DNA of 64,000 bases. It comes from Branchipolynoe longqiensis (taxonomy: Eukaryota > Annelida > Polychaeta > Phyllodocida > Polynoidae). The notes under the pieces were generated by a model. It saw only the letters and a list, made by a program, of their open reading frames with translations. It was not told the origin of the DNA and ran no database searches. Every line of letters begins with the position of its first letter. Within the stretch, counting starts at the first letter, position 1. The position numbers were made by a program, and so were the translations under genes. The stretch spans positions 64,225,593 through 64,289,592 of the forward strand of contig CM059192.1 in assembly GCA_030323885.1 (NCBI GenBank). The letters are read 5' to 3'. Shown in pieces: positions 32,728 to 43,299 of this stretch.

Positions 32728-32868
32728 GTAGAGTCACACACACAGTCACACACAGTCACACACAGACAGTCTCACACAGACAGTCACACACAGACTGTCA
32801 CACACAGACAGTCACACACAGTCACACACAGACAGTCACACACAGTCACACACAGACAGTCTCACCCA
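32728..32868. repeat. CACACAGACAGT microsatellite, left block
   Basis: Repeats of AGTCACACACAGACAGTCAC-type units, directly left of repeat R3 copy 2. The same motif resumes at 33358. Confidence 0.9.
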
Positions 32869-32874
32869 CATGTA

Positions 32875-33357
32875 AAGTCTAATGCTCGAATCTATAGCTG
32901 TGTAGGCAGGCTATGGTGAAATTAATACAGACAAAGAAAAAGGAAGAGGATAACGTGTAATGAAGAAGAGAGAGTCCAGCCCTCTGGTTTATTATTTATA
33001 TGGTTACAAGGGTTCATTGTAGAGTATCACTCCACCCCTTTCCCCCAATGGTAAACAAGCATTCTTGGCCTTACCAATAGGGATCCAGCATTCCTGGTCC
33101 CCATGGATACCAGTGGTCTGCCCACCACACAAGCTGTATGGCCCCACGGCCACCACCAACCTTGACCTTTGAGTGTGATGATCCATATCCCAGCAGAGGA
33201 GGTATGCCCTGAGTGCACTCACACCCAGACCTGGCAGCACCACTATGTCTATTTACATCCCACTCAGGCACCACCGACCCATATATATATATGCATACAT
33301 GCGCCTGGTCACGTACACCGATCAGTAATAGAACATACTGAATATCGGAATAGTTTA
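32875..33357. mobile_element. Interspersed repeat R3, copy 2
   Basis: Matches 21691-22160 along most of its length. It sits exactly between two blocks of the same CACACAGACAGT microsatellite, as an insertion into a microsatellite would. No ORF is shared between the copies. Confidence 0.7.
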
Positions 33358-33630
33358 CCCACAGTCACACACAGACACTCACACACAGACAGTCATACAA
33401 AGACAGGCACACACAGACAGTCACACACAGACAGTCACACCCAGACACTCACACACGGACAATCACAGACAGACAGTCATACACAGACAGTCACACACAG
33501 ACAGCCACACACAGACATTCACACATAGACACTCACACACAGACAGTCACACACAGACTGTCACACACAGACACTCACAGATAGTCAGTCACACACAGTC
33601 ACTCACACACAGTCACACCCAGACAGTCCT
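33358..33630. repeat. CACACAGACAGT microsatellite, right block
   Basis: Continuation of the motif at 32728-32868, with ACTC and GGCA variants. Confidence 0.9.
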
Positions 33631-33886
33631 CCATCGTGATACCATGAATCCTCCCCTCCCCCATCCTGCGGCCCCCTATTGCTCCCCATCAAGCTCCCTG
33701 ATCAGTGCTGAGCTGCCTTCGCTGCTTCCTCCAACACCTGAGCCCCGCTCCGCTGTTCAGAGAAGCCTGGCATTGGCATATATTATATATCTAACGATGT
33801 CTTCCCACTGTTAGTATTACCGGACTTAACCTTTGCAGCCTCGCTTAGCCTGATATCAAGCCACGGTAACTACACTAAATGACCTT

Positions 33887-34140
33887 AAAGCTGCATAGTC
33901 CGATGTAAGCATCAACCTTTCAAAACCAAAACACTGACCTAGATTGTTTTCTATATATCTAACTTAGATATTGGTGCACTTATCAAAGTTGCATAGTCTG
34001 ATGGTTTTGCGTTTCTGTCATCTTCTGAAATAAATTTATTAAGTTGATTATATAATATAATATTAATATACATTCCTTTAGTTTGAAGTAACTTATATTT
34101 TAAATGGCTAATTTTGAGATATTTGAAGTGCAATATTTCG
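33887..34140. mobile_element. MITE-3 composite (two partial copies in opposite orientation)
   Basis: Starts TTAAAGCTGCATAGTCCGAT (+). At 33986 it switches to AAAGTTGCATAGTCTGATGG, the opposite terminus reading inward, and continues like the 54353 copy through GAAGTAACTTATATTTTAAA. It is either a nested insertion or an inversion junction. Confidence 0.65.
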
Positions 34141-34367
34141 GAATATCCCTGAATATTCCCGAAGATGTTGTCAAATATTATGACTTTTTAGTTCTGGTTC
34201 ATAGATAAATAATAGTTTAAATAAATTCTAAAATATCTCCTTTTCACGAAACTCATATGTGAAGCATTAATTAAGAAAACTGTTTTAATCATATTTAAAT
34301 CATGCTGTTTGAACTTGTGCCACTCAAACAATTGCGGACTGTATTATCACCTACAAACACATAGGCT

Positions 34368-35468
34368 ATGGTGGGATGGCTTGACAAATATGTTCACTCA
34401 CCAAATAAGAGGAAGAGTGAAAATAAAAAGAGTGATGTGAGTAAAAAGAAGACAAATAGTAGAACTTCTAGAGTATGTTCAAAAGCGAGTGTGAGCGACG
34501 CCGGAAGAGAAAATGTGATAAAGGAGGGAAAATCAAGTGGGGTGGACAATGATGAGAGTTGGACCTCTACTGTTTGTGAATGCGGGTTTGATGATGAAAG
34601 TGACAAAATACTAGATTGTGATGGCGAATGCAGGAAACACTTCTGTGCAAGATGCATAGATATGTCTGATGGTCAATATGAGACATTGCAGAGACCAGAT
34701 TGTTTTTGGTACTGCCCAAATTGTGTGGTCGATTTGAAATTGAAGATGGATGAGAAGAATGATGAAAGGGAAGAAATCAAGTTAATGCATGACGAGTTCC
34801 TAGTTGAAATACACAAAAATTGACACTACTTGAAACAAAAATTGAAGCAAAACTGGAGACATATGCTAAAGATGTCCCAGAAAAGGTGAACAAGACCTGG
34901 GCAGAAGTGGTAGCCAACAACAAGCATGACCAATTAAATATGAGCAGAAATAATAATGCCAATGTAGAGTTAATAGTTAAAGAAACAATAGTCCAACAGA
35001 AAAGAGAGGAAAATTCTAGAGAGACAAGAGAAAAGAATATTATAATTCACAGAGGGAGGACAACCCTGAGGATAGAGAGAAGGATGACAATGCCTTCTTT
35101 AAAGCTATGTGTAGATCCTGGAAGTTCCTGATGTGGATGTGAAAAATGTGATTTGGCTTGGGAAAAGGAATGAAAATAACAACAGACCAAGGCCAATGAA
35201 AATTACTCTATATAATAAAGACGATAAGGAGAAGATTATGTCAAAGTTATCAAAAATAAAAGACGCTGCTCCAAAATTCAAAGACATCAGCATTTGTCAT
35301 GATCTCACACAAGATGAAAGGGAAAAACTTAGACAAAAAGTGGAAGAATCCAAAATAAAGGGAAAAAACGAATCGGAGGGGGGGCTCTGGACCTTCAAAG
35401 TTTGGGGTCCTCCATGGAACCTAAGGATAATCAGAATAAAGACCCAGTATGCAAACTACCTGAAATAG
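34368..35468 (+). pseudogene. LINE-2 ORF1 with PHD finger
   Basis: The first frame (34368-34823) starts at ATG with a Lys/Ser-rich leader. A PHD-type zinc finger follows, about residues 72-125: CECGFDD, CDGEC, KHFCARC and WYCPNC supply the Cys/His ligands. A stop after residue 151 is followed by a frame change (34820-35131), a coiled-coil-like Glu/Lys/Arg-rich stretch, and a third frame (35133-35468). The third frame has IWLGKRNENNNRPRPMKITL and LTQDEREKLR, the usual C-terminal domain of CR1/L2-type ORF1 proteins. It would bind element RNA. Two frame breaks make it a pseudogene. Confidence 0.75.
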
Positions 35469-35639
35469 AAGAGAGGGGTAAACTGGGAAATCATGAGCAA
35501 GTACAAAAATTGAAATGTATGTTAAAGGACAGCTGGGGCAATAGCACAAGTTGAAGTCCCACAATACCAGTACACCACAACATTAGTACATATACCAGCA
35601 ACAACCACGGCAGCAACCGGACATATGTACCAGGTACAA

Positions 35640-36376
35640 CAGGCCTAATAACAGCAAATATTCAAGGACTGTACCCCAAAACAAAGCAGAGCAAAGTTCC
35701 TTTCCTCGGTGAACTTGCACAGGAAAGCAATTCAAGGATAATAGCTCTTACAGAAAGTCACTTAAATAACCATATCATGGACAGTGAAATCCACCTGCAG
35801 GGTTTCAACATCTATAGAAGTGACAGGAAAGATAGAACTCATGGTGGCGTTATTTTGTTGATTGACGAAAACTACACGTGCAAAGAAATAATCAACAGTT
35901 TGAATGCCTATTGCAGCCTGTTATGCCTTGAAATTATCCAACTCAGTATGATACTAGCCATAGTATACAGACCTCCAAACTGCCCTGAATATGCATTCGT
36001 TGATTTACTCCACAAACTCCTCTCTGCAATAACAAACATGGTGGCTCCAATGCCTGACATTATATTCCTGGGCGACTTCAATTTCCCAAACATTACCTGG
36101 CCTCTAGGACATATACAGGCAACAGTAGCAAAAACAGAACAAAATCAAGCAACAAAACTGATGGAAGTCATGGAAAAACTGTTCCATAAACAGATTGTGT
36201 TCCTTAAACAGATTGTGAAAACTGCAACCCGAGGACAAAATATATTAGACCTTGTATTCTCAAACACTCATGATCTAATCTACAATCTACAATCTACAAT
36301 CAACTCCAACAGTTTTCTCAGACCACAACATCATAGAGATACTTATAAGAGACAAAAGTGCCTCAAGCACTTCTAA
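35640..36376 (+). pseudogene. LINE-2 ORF2 endonuclease part
   Basis: APE-type endonuclease motifs in order: NIQGLYPK, ALTESHL (acidic catalytic residue), GGVILLI, VYRPPN, FLGDFNFP, then ILDLVFSN. The terminal SDHN region is disturbed: the frame reads FLRPQHH, where a shift would restore a SDH word. The frame ends at 36376, followed by about 375 bp with stops where the linker to the RT should be. It would nick target DNA to prime reverse transcription. Confidence 0.8.
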
Positions 36377-36752
36377 CAGAAATAGCGAAATACCCAAACT
36401 CAGTGCCTATAATTATCACAAAGCATATTGGATACAAATAAACAAACTTTGTGACATAAACTGAGATGTCTACCTCAGTGAAAAAAAAAAACTAAACAAA
36501 TTCTATAGCAACATTTAAGAATTGTCTACCAAGTTTGTACCAACAAAGAAACCTAAAGCTATGAAACAAACAATTCCATGTGACAGAAAGATTCTAATGA
36601 GAAAAAGAACAAAGCTTCAAAGGAGGACAAACAACCAATGAACAACTCAGTACAATCTTTTAAAGAAAATCCACTCCATAGAAACTAAATTAAGGGAAAG
36701 CTATGATGAAGAACATAAAGGAGAGGACTAAAAGGCCATAGGCAATATCAAG

Positions 36753-38648
36753 ATGAATCCAAAGTATTTTTATAGCTATGCTAAGAAATACTCCCAGGCG
36801 AGAACAACAATAGGACCACTCCAGAATAAGAATGGTGGCATAGTCCAAGATCCTGGAGAGAGGGCAGACATCCTGAAACGGCAGTATGAAAGTGTCTTCA
36901 GTAGCCCACTAGAATCAAAAATAATAAACCAACCAAAACAGTTCTTCTACCAAGTGGACCAAAGCAAACCAACCCTTATGGATATCAACTTGAGCCGAGA
37001 AGAAATAGAAAAGGCAATTGACAAACTAAATCTAAACTCATCTGCTGGACCAGATGGGTTCCTTGCCATCCTACTAAAACACTGTAAGCAATACCTTTCC
37101 TACCCGCTGTATATAATCTGGAGGGATTCCCTGGACCACAGTAACATTCCTGACATTGCAAAGGAAGGACATATTATTCCAATCCATAAAGGTGACAGTA
37201 AGGCTCTACCCAAAAACTATAGACTTATCTCACTAACATCACACATAATCAAGATCTTTGAGAGAGTAATTAGAGAACATCTAGTCAAGTACTTGGAAGC
37301 GAATAACTTGATGAACCCATCCCAGCATGGTCTTAGATCCGGAAGATCATGTCTTTCGCAACTACTGGCCCATCATGATCAAATCCTTGATAATCTAGAA
37401 AAGGGTGCAAACACCGATGTCATCTACCTAGATTTTGTAAAGGCCTTTGATAAAGTTGATCATGGCAACCTCTGCCATAAATTGCATAAATTAGGAATAG
37501 GGGGGAAAATGGGAACTTGGATCCATGAGTTCTTGAGGCAAAGAATGCAAAAGGTCATTGTGAATGGAGCAAAGTCGATAGCATCTGAGGTAACCAGCAG
37601 TGTGGCACAAGGCACAGTACTTGGACCAGTCCTGTTCCTTGTATTGATCTCTGACATTGATGAAAACACAACAAGTACTATCTCTTCTGTTGCAGATGAC
37701 ACAAGAGTCATGAGGGAGATTAAGGAAAATGTAGACACAGAGGCCCTCCAAAAAGACCTGGAAACCATTTACAATTGGCAACATTCAAACAATATGCTGT
37801 TCAATGACAAGAAATTTGAGCTAATACAATATGGCACAAACCAAGACCTAAAAATGAATCATAATCATCATGCTGTCGGTTGCAATGCGACAAAGACTGC
37901 TTTCATTACTTGACTGCTGCTCTCCTACATTTCATGAAAGCTGCCTGCAAAAGTGTTGAAGTGCTGCTGGCTTTGGCAAGTTACCAGCGGCACTCTCTCG
38001 GGGAGCAAATAGAGGTTTCACACCGGCAAGAACATGTCAAGACAGGCACAAAGCTATTTGTCCCTGCAGTGGCTGGTCGGGAGATGTTGGGAGTTCCATA
38101 CATCAACCGCCCTTAATGCTGCCATAGTTTTCTGTTTAGGGTTTGCTCCCTTATCCTTCGGGTCTGTCAAGAACCTGTACCACAAGGCAGTGGTTTACAA
38201 CTCTGCAGGGCACGGGCGTCAAACTCCGTGAGGTGTTGCAATACCTGCAATACCTGCATACCACATAAAAATGAATACAACTTACATAAACCCCTTAGGA
38301 AAGAAAATTATGGCAAAAAAGAGCATGAAAGACCTTGGTGTATACATGGGAAGCAACCTCAAATTCACTGAACACATTGACTATGTATGTCAAACAGCCA
38401 GAAAATATAGTGGATGGGTGCTTCGAAAATTTAAGTCAAGAGAAGCTGGGGTAATGAAAAACTTGTGGAACTCCATAATACTCCCACGGATAGACTACTG
38501 TTCACAACTGTGGATACCGACTTCTAAAGGACAACTGACAAAGCTAGAGTCACTGCAACGCAGCTTCACATCATATATCGAAGACACCAAGAGCCTGGAT
38601 TACTGGGACAGACTAAAATTCCTCAAGATCTACTCCATTGGATGTTGA
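36753..38648 (+). pseudogene. LINE-2 reverse transcriptase, split by an insertion
   Basis: RT motifs: NSSAGPDGF, PIHKGDSKALPKNYRLISL, QHGLRSGRSC, DVIYLDFVKAFDKVDH, then SSVADDT as the catalytic box (V where Y/F is usual). The C-terminal part resumes at about 38277 with YINPLGKK, KDLGVYMGSNLKF and LPRIDYCSQLW. Between them lies a 406-bp insertion (37860-38265) that ends the frame. The order and spacing fit CR1/L2-like LINEs. A stop after 38648 falls before the usual C-terminus. Confidence 0.8.
37860..38265. mobile_element. 406-bp insertion with 11-bp target duplication
   Basis: TAAAAATGAAT is present at 37849-37859 and again at 38266-38276, and removing the insert restores a continuous RT frame. 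The insert has no inverted ends. Its right end has ATACCTGCA-type repeats (GCAATACCTGCAATACCTGC). An 11-bp duplication fits endonuclease-primed retroposition. The source sequence is not recognised. Confidence 0.75.
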
Positions 38649-38660
38649 TGTGAGAGATAT

Positions 38661-39232
38661 CAAATACCTGTGTTGCTGCCTGCTTCCATGACGAAACCAG
38701 TGGAGGACGAACTGAATGACAGTAGAGGATGAATGCAAAGGAGTTTCGTGAGCTAATAACACCTTTACATACAAATTTCCGTTGATTCAACTAGTCGAAT
38801 TTTCGTCAGTGTGTCCATTTCCTGATATCGACCATACTAAATACGACTACGGACGGCGGGAATAGCTGGTCGATATTATGCTTTCATTATATCTGAGTCG
38901 TCCAGGATGTCATGTGTGTCGATTATTTTAGCCACGCCAAGTAATTAGTTCTACACATGTGTGTCGATTAGCACATTGGACAATCTTTCAACATCTAAAC
39001 TAACGTGTATTAACTAAAACAAGATGGCGGTTTGGCGGGAAATTATTTTGACTGTCCATGTCAATTTTATCGACATGCACTGACCCGTGCGTGTCGAAAA
39101 CAAATTAACTGTCGAGCTCTACTAATATAGACAGTTGAATGCAAATGATTCGACAGAATGATGCTAACAAATTTCTACAGTTAGAGTGGGACAGTAGTAA
39201 TTGAACTGTTTTGCTGTTAATAACACATTGAG
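38661..39232. other. No gene recognised
   Basis: Mixed DNA. TGTGTGTCGATTA words recur near 38900 and 38958, and CGACATGCACTGACCCGTG lies near 39072. No supported ORF. Confidence 0.4.
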
Positions 39233-39735
39233 AGTGACATTACTCGGATTGCATGAATTTCTGGCAGCTACAATATACACAACTATGGCAACAAAAAACA
39301 TGTACCAGGAAAATAATGACGACGAGTTATAAGTGCGGCGGAACTAAAAGGGCAGTATAAATTATACCTCTTATATTGTGTTGCTGCTAGAACATTCTTA
39401 GATGTGTGCGCCAAAACTTGCTTTATAGTGGGAGTGACATTACTGGGATTGCATGAATTTCCGGCATAAACAAATACATAACTACAGCTACAAAAAACAC
39501 GTACCAGGAAAATGTTGACGACGAGTTCTAAGTGTGCCAGAACTAAAAGGGCAGTATAAATTGTACCTATTTATATTGTGTTGCTGCTAGAACATTCTTA
39601 GTTGTGTGACTGTCATCTTTTTTACTGCCGGTGCCGGTGTCACACCAAGCATGGCTGCTTGGCATTGAAAGTCAAAGAAAACACATATATATAGCTGGAC
39701 ATTCAACTACTGTCGCCAAAAGTTGCTTTATAGTG
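39233..39735 (+). repeat. 200-bp tandem duplication upstream of E3 gag
   Basis: AGTGACATTACT starts at 39233 and 39433 (period 200). Shared words include GGATTGCATGAATTTC, ACGACGAGTT, AAAAGGGCAGTATAAATT and GCTGCTAGAACATTCTTAG. The second copy is broken near 39612 by about 100 bp and resumes at GCCAAAAGTTGCTTTATAGT. It may be the leader of E3. Confidence 0.75.
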
Positions 39736-39941
39736 GGACTAGTATAATTTATTTTTACATTATTTATTCTACTATACATACCTCACCTTTACGTTTTATA
39801 TCATTAATTTTCTCAACGCCATTTTATTGACATTAATTTTACATGACGTCTTCATATACAATTGTACTGCAAGTCTAATAGTTGGATCGTACTTCAAACA
39901 CCCGTACTGCTTCACTATGTAACTTACACAAGTATTTTATT

Positions 39942-40319
39942 ATGCCTAAAGAATTTTGTGATACTTGTGGGGCAATACACGAAAAAGGAAATAAAACACA
40001 GTGCGAGGAAAAGCAGGATACTGCGGGTCCAACAATCAGGTCACGCTCAATCCGCCGGCTACCTGATATTGAACATAAAATGTCGAACGACCAGAACACT
40101 GGGGGGCTGAACTCATCGCCATGTCGTCTGAGGAGCGACTTAAACTACTGGAGAAGGAAGTAAGGGCGCTTGAAATTGAGGACGCGCTGGCTGCCTTGGA
40201 TGAGCGAAAAAGACAACTCCTATTAAAGCAAGAGAGACGCCACCAAGCCAGCGCAGGAGCACGATGGGATGTGGGCAACGCCGTTCGAGACACCAGCTCA
40301 GGATATGCTTGCGATGACT

Positions 40320-40354
<35 letters not shown>

Positions 40355-40994
40355 AACCAGACGACCCATTACGTGGATGCGACTTTCATCGGAAAACCGG
40401 AAGACGGCTTCTGTTCTTATGGGAGGGACGTTAGCCGTTCACGATCTACAGGAGGACGTCGAGCAGCGCATCATCCAGCAGGAGTGCCAGTAGACGATGT
40501 AGAAGTAAGTGGAGCCTCAAGAGGTTTACTGTCGGAAAGAGAGAGATATTGGTAAAGTGAACTGTTACGAGTTGATAGCTGCTACGGGCCAGTGGGCACT
40601 CGGCATAAAGGAGCTGGGCATTAAAGACTTGAGGGCCTTGTTGGAGCACATTGTGTTTCTGGCCCATAGGGCGCACACAAATGAATATCTTGACTCGGCT
40701 CACACTGACTATGATCGGTCAATCAGAACATTGGCTGAGGAAATAGGCTTTGCTGCTTTCTCTAGTGCCAACAGGGGCTCGAGTGTGCTATTTTATTCTT
40801 CACTCAATGTAAGATCAAGGAAGTCCGGAACGACAGGCTACGCCACCAGGAAGCCGGGTAGTCACACTAAGAGGCCTTGCTATGCGTGGAATGGCGAGTG
40901 GGGCTGCCCACGAGGCGAGGCCGAATGTAGATTCGGCCATGTCTGCTCAAAGTGTAAGGGAAAAGGCCACAAGTGTCCAGCATGCAGGGAGTGA
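39942..40994 (+). pseudogene. Gag-like protein of YR element E3
   Basis: Starts at ATG (MPKEFCDTCGAIHEKG) with an N-terminal CxxCG..H...C motif shared with E4 Gag. It shifts frame near 40121 into a coiled-coil-like stretch (MSSEERLKLLEKEV, ALDERKRQLL). A 33-G run follows, then further frame changes. The conserved core is clear from 40566: CYELIAATGQWAL, LRALLEHIVFLAHRAHT, YLDSAHTDY. The C-terminal knuckle has CYAWNGEWGC, CRFGHVCSKC and GHKCPAC, as in E4 (CSKCGSKGHKK). At least three frameshifts make it a pseudogene. No pol or recombinase follows on this strand. Confidence 0.7.
40320..40352. repeat. 33-nt poly-G run in E3 gag
   Basis: Uninterrupted G tract inside a former coding region. Its exact length may be a sequencing or assembly estimate. 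A similar tract is at 49626-49657. Confidence 0.9.
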
Positions 40995-41004
40995 CGGTGG
41001 GCGC

Positions 41005-41044
41005 ACTCTCAGGAGCCCAGCCGTGGGGCTGGGCTCCTGAGAGT
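41005..41044. repeat. Perfect 18-bp hairpin after E3 gag
   Basis: ACTCTCAGGAGCCCAGCC pairs perfectly with 41027-41044 around a GTGG loop. It begins 11 nt after the E3 gag stop. A short AT-rich ATATATATAT/GGAATCC repeat follows. It may be an RNA structure of the element; a bacterial-type terminator is not expected here. Confidence 0.85.
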
Positions 41045-41321
41045 GGAATCCTATATATATATCCGGACTCCGGAGCGGGAATCCTATATATATATCTTTA
41101 TACATAAGATATATATATAGGATGTATACTTAATTAGGCGGATACAAATAGGCGAGTGTAGTCCGATTATTATTATTATTAGGTATTATTCGCTCGCTCG
41201 TATTATGGCCAATCCTTGACTTGCCTGCATTAGCCCCGGGTTGCCTATGGTAGCCACACCACCAGCCAATTCTGGCGGTGCGCTCGGCAGGTTATAAATA
41301 TATTTATATATATATATATTT
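41045..41321. other. AT-rich link with GGAATCCTATATATATAT repeats
   Basis: Contains two GGAATCCTATATATATATC copies, (TTA)n near 41168, and a TA-rich run at 41300. No gene. Confidence 0.5.
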
Positions 41322-41610
41322 AAATGAACGCGAACACTCGGGGGGAGTAAAGAGGACTTTTATTAAAGTCTGAAACTAATAAACATATCAAAATGACAGT
41401 AATAAAAATGGAATAAAGTCAAATAAAGTCAAATTAATATGAATGCAATGTGCGCGCGCTGCCCCTGTGGGCGGTAGGCGCGAATGCGGTCTGTTCGTAG
41501 TGTCCGGGTTAATTGGGATTAATGTCCCAGGGCACTCGCCACCTGTAGTGAGATGTTGCGTGCTGGCCCGCTGGCTGGGGGTGGCCCGCACTCCCCACCC
41601 TCCCCCCACG
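41322..41610 (-). repeat. E5 terminal repeat B2
   Basis: Direct copy of 42031-42310 with scattered substitutions and small indels, outermost on the 3' side of E5. Confidence 0.8.
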
Positions 41611-41650
41611 TGCCCAGTGTCCCTGCCCACCTCCCTTTTCCTTTAGGGAG

Positions 41651-42020
41651 TGGGGAGTGGTAATCTCCGTCCTCAGCCATGGCGGATGTGCGCAGTGCCG
41701 GGGGAGATTAGTGTAGCAGCCGAAAAGGAAGGCGGGGCAGCTCAGAGCCTGTGGTGAACCCATGTGTGCATGATACCGAGTAGTGGCGCCTGGGCGGCGA
41801 TGGGGTGTGGCCGCGGACTCCCCTCACCTTATCTTAATGGTGATGTCACGTCCATTAGCCCGCCGACAGCGCCTGCCTGGTCCTGCGCTGACCCTGCTGA
41901 CCTCTGGTGCCACGGCCTGCCCCGCCTTATCTTAATGGGGCCGACATGCCAATTTGTAGTGGCCCTTTGCCCGGCGCGCCGACCTCCGTGTCAGACATTT
42001 AAATCCCAGCGGCATGCCGC
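41651..42020 (-). repeat. E5 terminal repeat A2
   Basis: Direct copy of 44105-44470. It includes the start of gag: ATGGCTGAGGACGGAGAT on the minus strand near 41684, matching ATGGCGGAAGACGAAGAT at 44114 in A1. Confidence 0.8.
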
Positions 42021-42030
42021 TGGGAACTTA

Positions 42031-42310
42031 AATGAACGCGAACACTCTGGGGGAGTAAAGAGGACTTTTTATTAAAGTCCGAAACTAATGAACATATCAA
42101 CATGACAGTAATAAACAATGGAATAAAGTCAAATTAATATGAATGCAATGTGCGTGGGCGCTGCCAGTGTGGGCGGTATGCGCGAATGCGGTCTGTTTGT
42201 AGTGTCTGGGTTAATTGAAATCAATATACCTGCGCACTCGGCACCTGCCGTGAGATGTTGCGGACTGGCCCGCTGGCTGGCGAGTGGTGTGCCCTCCCGC
42301 TGTGCGCCCA
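42031..42310 (-). repeat. E5 internal repeat B1
   Basis: Lies just after the recombinase, as B1 does in split-direct-repeat elements, and matches B2. Confidence 0.8.
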
Positions 42311-42376
42311 GTGTCCCAAGTCCCAGCTGGTAGTTGTGGTAGTGGCACGCATATTGAGGCTGCGGGGGAGCATGCC

Positions 42377-43240
42377 TCAAGTGCGGGGCAGAGCGGCGGC
42401 CATGGCGCTGGTGGCAGACCCGATGCCCGCAGTGTCGGAGATCACGTACACCGTGTAGGCGTTCGAGGCCCACCTGCCCAGTTTGCGGATCTGCGCTTCC
42501 GGTATATTCCCGTGTTGAAGAGGATACAACAGCCCCCCCCTGCCAGAAGCTGTGGGTGCCATAGTCCACCGGCACATATCCGGCGCGCTGGAGGGCGCCC
42601 ATGATGATGGCCCAGAAAAATGGTGCGGTGAGAGCACTGCCTCCCCCACTGGCCGTCCCTATCCTGAGGAGGGAGCCCGGGGATGGGGTGGGGCCTCGGG
42701 GCACAGCAGGCAGGCCGCGGTACTGCTTTGTTTTTGACCAGCGGTTGGTGAGGCTGATGCCCGATTGTGCAAACCAGGCATCCATGCGGCGCAGGTGCTG
42801 CAAGGGGTCGAAATCCCTTGCAGTAGTAGGTTTCAAGCTTGATCGCCGGAGCAGTCCATAAAACATCGTGAGGTCTGTGGCCCAGGCTGCCACATGGGCA
42901 GTTTTGCGCACGTCGATGCTGCGCAGTATTGTGTGCAGCATCGTGGCTGTTATAGGGGCCTTGCGGTGGGTGAAATTGTCACACTTGCGGCGGATGCCCC
43001 AGAGGGTGATGGTAAGGTGGTAATTGTCCTCCAGTGGGTTAGGCAGCTTCCACTCCAGGTGGAGGTTACGGATGATGTTGAGGTACTGCTGTATGGAAGA
43101 GTAACACATATGGCATGCCAGGTGTGCCGCGTATGGGCAAAGCAAGGTGGTGGATGCGGGAACCGACGGGCAGCCCAAAGTGCCGCAGAACCTGATATAT
43201 GTGTTGTGGTGTGTGGCGTAGGCCCTGACCATGGTACCGC
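42377..43240 (-). pseudogene. Tyrosine recombinase of E5, two lesions
   Basis: Core-binding part: THHNTYIRFC, SSIQQYLNIIRNLHLEW and LWGIRRK. Catalytic part: first Arg in MFYGLLRRSSL, Lys in WSKTKQ, then THSFWQGG where HxxR is expected. There the Arg codon reads TGG, one C-to-T change from CGG, a likely CpG decay. A run of eight Gs (42533-42540 on the plus strand as C) directly after it shifts the frame. The true frame continues as IPEAQIRKLGRWASNAY, supplying the conserved Trp and the Tyr nucleophile. The enzyme would have integrated the DNA copy by strand exchange. The upstream N-terminus seems shifted around 43240. Confidence 0.75.
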
Positions 43241-43299
43241 ACTACCTCCCGGTCGAGGGCGGCATGGGTTGTATTGTCCATATTACCACGGTGCACGCT

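Larger units (their letters stand above)
34368..38660 (+). mobile_element. LINE-2: CR1-like non-LTR retrotransposon
   Basis: Plus-strand element with a PHD-finger ORF1, an APE endonuclease and a reverse transcriptase, all decayed by stops and frameshifts. PHD fingers in ORF1 are known from CR1-clade LINEs (established knowledge). A 406-bp insertion splits the RT. The 3' UTR beyond 38660 is not defined. Confidence 0.8.

Noticed and set aside
37880..38231. Two small ORFs inside the 406-bp insertion as a captured host gene
   Set aside because: About 65-78 codons each, in different frames, with no recognisable motif; no support for coding.
41005..41044. Rho-independent transcription terminator
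   Set aside because: The stem is strong but there is no T run and the window is eukaryotic.
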